Assembly: GCA_026389955.1 (NCBI GenBank)
Contig: JAPLGY010000319.1
Coordinates: 1 to 5,168 of the forward strand
Direction of reading: 5' to 3'
Source of the DNA: Caldilinea sp.
Lineage (GTDB): Bacteria; Chloroflexota; Anaerolineae; Caldilineales; Caldilineaceae
DNA: 5,168 bases
Position numbers and translations under genes: made by a program. Below the pieces are notes generated by a model. It did not search any database. It was not told where the DNA came from and saw nothing but the letters and a program-made list of their open reading frames with translations. Within the stretch, counting starts at the first letter, position 1; each line of letters begins with the position of its first letter. Shown piece by piece: positions 1-5,168 of this stretch.

Positions 1-13
1 ACTGCAGGAAGAA

Positions 14-22
14 TGCTACAAT
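14..22 (+). promoter_or_regulatory. possible extended -10 promoter element
   Basis: The bases TGCTACAAT fit the extended -10 form TGnTATAAT with one mismatch. Transcription would start about seven bases downstream and leave a leader of roughly 30 bases before the ATG at 59. The leader is less GC-rich (about 52 percent) than the genes that follow, which suits a non-coding stretch. A -35 box would fall off the left edge, so it cannot be checked, and a match this short is expected by chance fairly often. If gene 1 actually starts upstream of the window, this is simply coding sequence. Confidence 0.22.
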
Positions 23-58
23 ACAGCGCAACCGTCGGCAAGGGTAGAAACTGACACC

Positions 59-1786
59 ATGTTTTCATTCGCTATTGTAGGAGGATCTCTGTGGATAGGC
101 CTACGCGTCTATCAACAGTTTGCAGCGACAGTGCCCCCCCCACCCCCTTTGGTCACCCATTTGCTTTTTCCGCAGTTTGAATCGTTTCCGGCACGCCAGA
201 CAGATTCAACACAGGACTCCTTGGCCGGGCAACTCCACAGGGTTTTTCCTCCTGTGTTTGCATCGCACCCCCCCCAACATGAGGTAAACCTTGCTGTAGC
301 AGCTTGTGGGTTGACAGCAGCCGGTCTGCTGCTGTCACCGGTGCTGGGCCTGGCCGGAAACCTGCTGGTCGTTGTGTTGGACTGGCCGGCATGGGTCAAA
401 ACGGTGGAGATGTTGCGCTCCGAGCGTCAACTCTCCACCGCATGCCTGCGCCCGGCCATGCACTGCCTGCTGTTTGTCGCGAACAGAGGAGTTTTCAGTG
501 CCATCGATGTGCTGTTGAGCGCCCTGGACCGACAGCAGCTCTACGCGGCCGAAACACAGATTCTCCGCCGGTGCACCCAGCTCACACTGGAAATGCAGCA
601 GCGAGAGCCCCCCTACGCTCAGGATGACAGCTGTGTCACCTTCACCGCAGGAGAACAGATACGGGTCAACGGCGTGGTCCTCCAAGGTACCGGTCTGGTC
701 GAGCGGGACTCCGGTCCGTCTCGACAGACGGCTGTCCTCTCTGCCTGCGATCCGATCCAGCCCGGCGACCTGCTGGTCGCTGGCACGCTGCAAGTACACG
801 TCAAACCACCAGACAGTTGCCTGCTTACACATCCCCTCTCCCCCCTCCAGATGGAACAGGCCCCTCTCACCCGCGTCGACGAGATGACAGCGCCGCTCGT
901 CGGGTTGGGCGCCTTGGCCACCCTCCTGGCTGGCCCGCTCACAGGCGCTGTTGTGCTGAGCGCTCAGTTTGGCGACAACCTGGAGACGCTGCTCCAGCTG
1001 GCACAACACCAATTTTTGCTGCTGGCCCGCTCGCAACAACTCTGGATCCGAGATATCTACGTGTTGGAACAGCTCAGCCAGCTAGATGCCGTGCTGTTGT
1101 CCGCAGATCTCTTGGATCGGCCTCAGATTTCCCAGCTGCTCGACGGGCTGCGCCAGCGCGGGGTGACTGCGTTCTACACCCTGACCGACACCCTGACCGA
1201 CACCCAACTACACCGGGCCCAGCAGTTGGGCATCGACCTCCTCCCGACAGAGCAGGCGGGCCTGCCCGCCTGTCTGGATGCGCTGCGGGCCCGCCACACT
1301 TGTCTGGGGTTTGTGGGCGCTGGCGCAGCAGATTGGCTGCTCTGGTCCTCTGTAAATTTGTCTGTCACCTGCGGTCGCCCGCTCAACCCGATGCTGCCAG
1401 CCAGCGTCCAGATCGACGACGATCTGAACAAACTGTGCCTGCTCCTCGATCTGGGGCGCGACTACGCACAGACCCGCCGCCACATCTGGCGTACAACGCT
1501 GCTCCCAGGCTGGGCTGGGCTGGCCGGCACCCTCCTTCCATCCCGAGGATTTGCCTTTTCGATCGTCATAAAAATTTTTGCCGGTCCAGCAGCCGTCGAC
1601 CAGCTGCTGGCAATCGGAGAACAAGAACGCCCCACCACACAAAAAACCCGCAAAAAATCGCCCTCCCCTTCAACACAGAGACGGCGGAGCCCTGCACCGC
1701 AGCACGCTCCTCTCCGCCGGAAAACGCAGACATCCTCCCCCTTCCTGGATTCGCTCATGGCACCCACGTGGGCTGCCGGCACTTAA
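59..1786 (+). CDS. degenerate P1B-like P-type ATPase, probably non-catalytic membrane protein
   Basis: Seen: 575 residues with hydrophobic segments near 2-15, 77-107, 128-155, 278-304 and 479-510, the general layout of a heavy-metal P-type ATPase. Residues 198-248 resemble the actuator domain (GEQIRVNGVVLQG, then PGDLLVAGTLQVHV). Residues 330-440 resemble a phosphorylation domain, and 451-478 resemble the conserved segment before the last two membrane helices (IDDDLNKL, RRHIWRTTLL). Key motifs are altered: the phosphorylated-Asp motif DKTGT aligns with S348-A349-D350-L351, GDGxND with G420-A421-G422-A423-A424-D425, and the membrane CPC with A302-Q303-F304. TGE is missing, and PEDK reads PTEQ at 396-399. 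The nucleotide-binding domain, normally over 100 residues, is absent because DKTGT runs straight into the DRP segment at 353-355. The tail (521-575) is basic and rich in Ser and Pro. Inferred: no ion pumping; scaffold or sensor for the exporter encoded downstream. The frame is open to the left edge and the ATG at 59 has only a weak AAGGG upstream (41-44), so an earlier start is possible. Confidence 0.75.
   Translation: MFSFAIVGGSLWIGLRVYQQFAATVPPPPPLVTHLLFPQFESFPARQTDSTQDSLAGQLHRVFPPVFASHPPQHEVNLAVAACGLTAAGLLLSPVLGLAGNLLVVVLDWPAWVKTVEMLRSERQLSTACLRPAMHCLLFVANRGVFSAIDVLLSALDRQQLYAAETQILRRCTQLTLEMQQREPPYAQDDSCVTFTAGEQIRVNGVVLQGTGLVERDSGPSRQTAVLSACDPIQPGDLLVAGTLQVHVKPPDSCLLTHPLSPLQMEQAPLTRVDEMTAPLVGLGALATLLAGPLTGAVVLSAQFGDNLETLLQLAQHQFLLLARSQQLWIRDIYVLEQLSQLDAVLLSADLLDRPQISQLLDGLRQRGVTAFYTLTDTLTDTQLHRAQQLGIDLLPTEQAGLPACLDALRARHTCLGFVGAGAADWLLWSSVNLSVTCGRPLNPMLPASVQIDDDLNKLCLLLDLGRDYAQTRRHIWRTTLLPGWAGLAGTLLPSRGFAFSIVIKIFAGPAAVDQLLAIGEQERPTTQKTRKKSPSPSTQRRRSPAPQHAPLRRKTQTSSPFLDSLMAPTWAAGT
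134..141 (+). repeat. C8 homopolymer tract in gene 1
   Basis: Eight consecutive C residues, followed by A and then five more C, encode the proline run at residues 26-30. Tracts of this length are prone to slippage in replication and to miscalling in sequencing. Loss of one C would join a different upstream frame (GTG at 91, preceded by AGGAGG at 79-84) to the main frame of gene 1. Confidence 0.9.
268..275 (+). repeat. second C8 homopolymer tract in gene 1
   Basis: A second run of eight C lies 126 bases after the end of the first, at residues 70-73 (His-Pro-Pro-Gln). The 40 or so residues between the two tracts look less like any known family than what follows. Compensating indels at the two tracts would change only that stretch. 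Confidence 0.9.
312..337. repeat. inverted repeat, 9-bp arms
   Basis: TGACAGCAG at 312-320 is the exact reverse complement of CTGCTGTCA at 329-337, with an eight-base spacer. It lies inside gene 1, over the first large hydrophobic segment. The arms are made of GCA/CTG-type repeats that are frequent throughout this gene, so a chance origin is likely, and no T-run follows that would make it a terminator. Confidence 0.5.
1178..1201 (+). repeat. 12-bp perfect tandem duplication in gene 1
   Basis: ACCCTGACCGAC occurs twice in direct succession, coding Thr-Leu-Thr-Asp twice (residues 374-381). The duplication is in frame and lies where active P-type ATPases have the TGD loop of the phosphorylation domain. 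It adds four residues to a loop that in working pumps is strongly constrained, which agrees with relaxed selection on catalysis. Confidence 0.9.
1409..1426. repeat. short hairpin-forming inverted repeat
   Basis: CAGATCG and CGATCTG flank the four-base loop ACGA inside gene 1, at residues 451-456 (Gln-Ile-Asp-Asp-Asp-Leu). The codons fit the protein family pattern, so the symmetry may be accidental. No T-run follows. Confidence 0.45.
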
Positions 1787-1793
1787 GACTGCC

Positions 1794-1800
1794 GAGGAGA
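1794..1800 (+). promoter_or_regulatory. ribosome binding site of gene 2
   Basis: GAGGAGA lies nine bases before the ATG at 1810, in the 23-base gap after the gene 1 stop codon. It is the clearest Shine-Dalgarno sequence in the window and fixes the start of the 157-residue adaptor. The same frame stays open far upstream through gene 1, so this signal is what decides the start. The short gap and the absence of a terminator support co-transcription with gene 1. Confidence 0.75.
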
Positions 1801-1809
1801 GACCCACCC

Positions 1810-2283
1810 ATGCACTTCAGCCGCACAACCCGCGCCCTCAACAGCCGTCAGCCGTTCACCCTGGCGGGCAGCCTGTTGTTGGCATTGGCGCTTCTGGTCG
1901 CGTGGCTGCTCTGGTTTTTCGGAGCTTCTGTGCCCATTACCGTCAACGCACGTATCGTCGAGACCACCGGAGACGGCTATGTACGGGCCGTGATCTCCCC
2001 TACACTCGCGTCCTCGATCGCAGCCGGACAGACAGCGCTGCTCTCCTTTCCCAGTGCACCGAACGCCCACACTGTGCCCGCCACTGTCGTGGCTGTTTCC
2101 CCAGGGGCCACCGAAACGGTCACCGAATTGTACGCTGAATTGAGCTTTGCCAACGCAGACCTCTTTACCCAGCAGCTGACCGGCCAGGCCACCATTGTGG
2201 TAGAACGCGTCTCGCCCGCACTCTCTTTTTTGCGGGCAACCGGTCAGTTCATCGACGCAGCCCCCATCTCTTTTCAGCGGTGA
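1810..2283 (+). CDS. minimal HlyD-like membrane-anchored adaptor of a peptide exporter
   Basis: The product has 157 residues. A basic N-terminus (MHFSRTTR) is followed by one strong membrane helix at about 17-38, which predicts a cytoplasmic N-terminus and an exported remainder. Residues 41-157 are beta-rich and resemble the C-terminal barrel of HlyD-family membrane fusion proteins: a GQTALLSF strand (73-80), VPATVVAVSP (89-98), and near the end GQATIVVERVSPALSFLRATGQ (125-146), which matches how partner proteins of C39 exporters end. Usual HlyD proteins are about two to three times longer and carry a coiled-coil hairpin and lipoyl-like halves; neither is present. No cysteines are seen. It probably works outside the membrane with the exporter encoded eight bases downstream. 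A short adaptor would suit a cell without an outer membrane channel to reach, but that is inference. It could also be a more general barrel-domain protein. Confidence 0.72.
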   Translation: MHFSRTTRALNSRQPFTLAGSLLLALALLVAWLLWFFGASVPITVNARIVETTGDGYVRAVISPTLASSIAAGQTALLSFPSAPNAHTVPATVVAVSPGATETVTELYAELSFANADLFTQQLTGQATIVVERVSPALSFLRATGQFIDAAPISFQR

Positions 2284-2284
2284 G
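2279..2284 (+). promoter_or_regulatory. weak ribosome binding site and stop/start overlap before gene 3
   Basis: GGTGAG spans the stop codon of gene 2 and lies seven bases before the ATG at 2292, making a modest Shine-Dalgarno match. The same bases also contain GTGA (2280-2283), where a GTG in the frame of gene 3 overlaps the TGA of gene 2 by four-base coupling; this would add four residues (Met-Ser-Pro-Ala). Both readings imply that gene 3 is translated by ribosomes finishing gene 2. I prefer the ATG because it has the better-spaced GGTGAG. Confidence 0.45.
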
Positions 2285-2291
2285 CCCAGCA

Positions 2292-5168
2292 ATGACCGCC
2301 ACAACACGCCCCTCCCAACGCTTCCTGGCCCCGGAAGTCGTCCAGACTTCTACAATGGACTGCGGACCAGCCACCCTGAAATGCTTGCTCGAGGGGTTCG
2401 GTGTCGCCGCCAGCTATGGGCGCCTGCGCGAGGCCTGCCAGACCGATGTCGATGGCACCTCGATCGACACGATCGAAGATGTGGCCCAACAGCTGGGTCT
2501 GCACGCCGAACAGCTGCTGCTGCCCGAAGATCACCTGCTGCTGCCTGTCGCCGAAGCATTGCCCGCCCTGGTCGTGGCTCGCCTGCCTTCCGGTGCCTCC
2601 CATTTCGTCGTCGTCTGGAACTGCGTGGGAACCTTTGTACAGGTGATGGATCCGGCGCATGGCCGACGCTGGCTGACCCAACAGCAGCTCCTCGCCATGC
2701 TGCATCTCCACAGCCTGCTTCTCCCGACAACGGCGTGGCGCGACTGGGCCCTCACAGCCGGATTTCAGGCCCCGCTGCGCGCCCGCCTGACCCAGCTGGT
2801 AGGTTCAGCGCCACAAGCCCAGACCCTGCTGGACACAGCAGCCACAGACCCCACCTGGCGTTCGCTGGCCGGCCTGGATGCCGCCGCCCGCATGGCCGCC
2901 ACCCTGGCACGGGCTCGCGCACTGCAGCGCGGCCCCGAACTCCAACGCTTCCTGACCGGCCTGCTCCAGCAGGTGCAACAGAGCGGCGACACAGACCTGC
3001 GCTCCCTCATCCCCGCACGCTACTGGCGGGCTCACCCCACCCACACCCCAGACGATTCGCTCGTGCTGAGCGGAGCGGTGATCGTGCGTGTGCGCGGCCG
3101 ACTCGAACGCACAGCAGACCAGCCGCCACCCTCCCCAGACAGCCCCGCACCCCACACCCCGCTTTCCCCCCAACTGGCAGCAGCCCTGACAGAGCCTCCG
3201 ATCCATCCACTCTCTGAACTCTGGCGGATCCTCCGCAGCGATGGGCTGTGGACCCCCGCCACGGTCGGACTGGCGCTGCCACTCGCCAGCGCCGCCGTCC
3301 TGATCGAAGCGTTCCTGCTGCGCGGGCTGATCCAGATCGGCAGCCAGCCAGATCTGGCTGGAACACAACAGGCCCTGTGGCTGGCCGTACCTCTCTTTGC
3401 TGTTGTGATGCTCCTCTTGGAAATCCCGATCGCCGCCGCCACCTTGCAGATGGGCCGCCACCTGGAAATCCGTCTGCGCGTCGCCCTGCTCGAAAAAATG
3501 CCCCGCCTCAACCACCGCTATTTTCATAGCCGACTCCTCTCCGATCTCGCCGGCCATGCACACAGCCTGCGCTCGATCCGGACCGCACCAGAGCTGGGCA
3601 TTCGGCTGCTGCGCACAGGGTTCCAGCTGATTTTGACCACCCTGGGGCTGGTGCTGCTCTCCCCCACCAGCCTGCTGCCGGCCGTGCTGGCAGCAGCCAC
3701 GGCGCTCGTCGGCAACTGGCTGGCACAACCCCTCCTCAACGAAGTAGGGGCACGCGTCAGCACGCAGACCAGCGTGCTCAGCCGTTTTTACCTGGACGGC
3801 CTGCTGGGGCTCGTGCCGCTGCACGCCCACGGCGCCGAAAAATCCTTGCGCAGCGGGCACGAAGAACACCTCGTTGCCTGGATGCGCGCTTCACTCCACT
3901 ATTTTGACCTGACGACCCTCTTTCATGCCGGCCAGACGTTGCTCAGCACCCTCTGTACGATCTGGATCGTGTTGGCCTATCTGACCGACAACGGCGAGGT
4001 CAGCGGGGTGCTGCTGGTCCTTTACTGGGCCCTCACCCTCCCCATCCTGGCCACAACCCTGGCCGAACTGACCAGACAATACCCACACCATCACACCCGA
4101 ATGATACGCCTGACCGAACCTTTGCGGGCACCCGACGAAGAGGCGGGATCCCTTGCAGCCCAACCCACCAGCCCCGCAGAAAAAATCCCGGCAGCCCCCA
4201 ACCCGCTGCCAGGCGTCGCCGTACACCTGCACGAGGCCTCTGTCACGGCGGGCGGCCATTCGATTCTGCACAACGTCACGCTCACCTTGCAGAGCAACGA
4301 ACATGTCGCCATCGCCGGTGCCTCCGGAGCGGGCAAATCGACTTTGGCAGGGCTGTTGTTGGGCTGGCATCGCCCCATCGCTGGCTCCGTGCAGATCGAC
4401 GGCAATGCACTGACCCCAGCCACCTTGCCCGCACTGCGCAGGACAACAGCCTGGATCGACCCGGCTGTGCAGCTCTGGAATCGCTCTTTGCTCGAAAATC
4501 TGCGCTACGGAAATCTGGCCGACACAGCCCCCCTGAGCGATATTCTGGAACTGGCCGACCTCTACCAGCTCATCGAACAGCTGCCAAACGGACTCCAGAG
4601 CTCGCTCGGCGAGGGCGGAGCGCTGGTGTCAGGGGGGGAAGGCCAGCGGGTACGGCTGGGACGCGCCCTCTTCCGCCCTGGCGTACGGCTGGCCATTTTG
4701 GATGAACCGTTTCGTGGGCTGGACCGCTCACAGCGCCGCGAACTGCTGACCCGCGCACGACAACACTGGCGGCAAAGCACGCTGATCTGCATCACTCACG
4801 ATATCAGCGAGACACGCAGCTTCGATCGGGTCCTGGTCGTCGACCAGGGCCGCATCGTCGAAGACGACACACCGGCGGCACTGGCCGCCCGGCCAGATTC
4901 TCACTACAGCAAACTGCTGGCCGCCGAACAGGCAGTCCGGACCACCCTGTGGGAAGGAGCGGAGTGGCGGCACCTCTGGATCGAGGAGGGCCGTCTGCAA
5001 GAAATGCCCCCAGCCACGCAATCCCTCCCAGCCGAGCCCCCCACTTATCGCAGCGTGGCTCCGCAAGTGCTGCGCATCCCGCTCTCCGCGATCGCCGGCC
5101 TACTGCCCGAGGAACACCTCCTCAGGCCTATTTACGAGGGCGAAACAATCGATCTTCCCGCCGGCCAC
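2292..5168 (+). CDS. C39 peptidase-containing ABC exporter, 3' end outside window
   Basis: The frame is open for 959 codons to the right edge, so the gene is partial. Residues 14-125 form a C39 bacteriocin-processing peptidase: Gln18 (oxyanion hole), Cys24 in MDCGPATL, His104 in SHFVVVW and Asp120 in MDPAHG are all present, so leader cleavage should be active. Residues about 126-315 are an alpha-rich insert of unknown role ending in a Pro-rich linker. Six membrane helices follow (about 322-345, 361-383, 444-459, 463-481, 548-566, 572-592). The ATPase domain (about 642-870) has Walker A GASGAGKS (676-683), signature VSGGEGQR (779-786), Walker B LAILDE ending at Asp804-Glu805, and His836, all compatible with ATP hydrolysis. 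The Q-loop is unusual: WIDPAVQLW (721-729) puts Pro where Gln is normal. About 75 residues after the ATPase domain are seen before the edge, longer than in usual exporters. Expected role: trimming and exporting a leader-bearing peptide together with the adjacent adaptor. Confidence 0.9.
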   Translation, partial: MTATTRPSQRFLAPEVVQTSTMDCGPATLKCLLEGFGVAASYGRLREACQTDVDGTSIDTIEDVAQQLGLHAEQLLLPEDHLLLPVAEALPALVVARLPSGASHFVVVWNCVGTFVQVMDPAHGRRWLTQQQLLAMLHLHSLLLPTTAWRDWALTAGFQAPLRARLTQLVGSAPQAQTLLDTAATDPTWRSLAGLDAAARMAATLARARALQRGPELQRFLTGLLQQVQQSGDTDLRSLIPARYWRAHPTHTPDDSLVLSGAVIVRVRGRLERTADQPPPSPDSPAPHTPLSPQLAAALTEPPIHPLSELWRILRSDGLWTPATVGLALPLASAAVLIEAFLLRGLIQIGSQPDLAGTQQALWLAVPLFAVVMLLLEIPIAAATLQMGRHLEIRLRVALLEKMPRLNHRYFHSRLLSDLAGHAHSLRSIRTAPELGIRLLRTGFQLILTTLGLVLLSPTSLLPAVLAAATALVGNWLAQPLLNEVGARVSTQTSVLSRFYLDGLLGLVPLHAHGAEKSLRSGHEEHLVAWMRASLHYFDLTTLFHAGQTLLSTLCTIWIVLAYLTDNGEVSGVLLVLYWALTLPILATTLAELTRQYPHHHTRMIRLTEPLRAPDEEAGSLAAQPTSPAEKIPAAPNPLPGVAVHLHEASVTAGGHSILHNVTLTLQSNEHVAIAGASGAGKSTLAGLLLGWHRPIAGSVQIDGNALTPATLPALRRTTAWIDPAVQLWNRSLLENLRYGNLADTAPLSDILELADLYQLIEQLPNGLQSSLGEGGALVSGGEGQRVRLGRALFRPGVRLAILDEPFRGLDRSQRRELLTRARQHWRQSTLICITHDISETRSFDRVLVVDQGRIVEDDTPAALAARPDSHYSKLLAAEQAVRTTLWEGAEWRHLWIEEGRLQEMPPATQSLPAEPPTYRSVAPQVLRIPLSAIAGLLPEEHLLRPIYEGETIDLPAGH
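3344..3361. repeat. 18-bp perfect palindrome inside gene 3
   Basis: CCAGCCAGATCTGGCTGG reads the same on both strands and is centred on AGATCT. As RNA it can fold as a seven-pair stem with a GATC loop. It codes for the short loop between the first two membrane helices of the exporter (Ser-Gln-Pro-Asp-Leu-Ala-Gly). No T-run follows, so it is not a normal terminator. A perfect palindrome of this length is unlikely by chance in five kilobases (roughly one in fifty under equal base use), but its function is unknown. Confidence 0.7.

Noticed and set aside
335..1039. 234-codon open frame on the - strand opposite gene 1
   Set aside because: Low-complexity, Gln/Gly/Arg-rich translation without motifs or a credible ribosome site; antisense to the P-type ATPase-like gene.
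59..1786. Calling gene 1 a working copper or zinc exporter
   Set aside because: The phosphorylated Asp, TGE loop, CPC motif, hinge motif and nucleotide-binding domain are all absent, so pumping by the known P-type cycle is not possible.
817..1809. Long + strand frame (817-2283) running through gene 1 into the adaptor gene
   Set aside because: The upstream part overlaps gene 1, is Arg/Pro/Ala-rich in the manner of a shadow frame, and has no family resemblance. Only the part from the ATG at 1810, with GAGGAGA before it, is protein-like.
1787..1809. Possible terminator or promoter between genes 1 and 2
   Set aside because: The 23-base gap has a ribosome binding site but no stem-loop with a T-run and no -10-like box, so read-through is the simpler view.
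2381..3217. 278-codon + strand frame inside gene 3
   Set aside because: Arg/Pro/Ala-rich shadow of the exporter; the competing frame contains the complete C39 catalytic residues and continues to the ABC domain.
2805..3869. 354-codon open frame on the - strand opposite the exporter gene
   Set aside because: Its translation is rich in Gln, Gly and Cys with no recognisable domain, and it lies antisense to a clear C39-ABC exporter. It is a by-product of the codon usage of the real gene.

Overview
The window holds three consecutive genes on the + strand that fill almost all of the sequence and look like one operon. No gene is supported on the - strand, and I see no tRNA, rRNA, CRISPR array or transposase. 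Base composition is moderately GC-rich and the coding strand is conspicuously C-rich. The organism cannot be fixed from this alone. The wording of the exporter (C39 domain, long insert, then an ABC half) reminds me of filamentous or phototrophic Chloroflexota, but this is recollection, not a search result.

Region by region. Bases 1-58 are a short leader with a possible extended -10 box; the frame of gene 1 is also open to the left edge, so gene 1 could begin outside the window. Gene 1 (59-1786) encodes a 575-residue membrane protein. I read it as a degenerate heavy-metal (P1B-like) P-type ATPase: the fold order is recognisable, but the phosphorylation motif, TGE loop, CPC motif and hinge motif are all changed, and the nucleotide-binding domain is absent. 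Gene 2 (1810-2283) encodes 157 residues: one membrane anchor plus a short HlyD-like beta-barrel, with no coiled-coil hairpin. Gene 3 (2292 to beyond the right edge) encodes a peptidase-containing ABC exporter with an intact C39 Cys-His-Asp triad, a roughly 180-residue insert, six membrane spans, a complete ATPase domain and a C-terminal extension that runs out of the window.

How they may work together. Genes 2 and 3 form a plausible peptide export machine: the C39 domain removes a leader (typically after a double-glycine motif), the ABC half exports the mature peptide, and the HlyD-like protein is its extracytoplasmic partner. Gene 1 is the surprise. It is an apparently non-catalytic P-type ATPase scaffold placed first in the operon, which suggests a structural or sensory partner of the exporter. 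No substrate peptide gene is visible here; it should lie outside the window.
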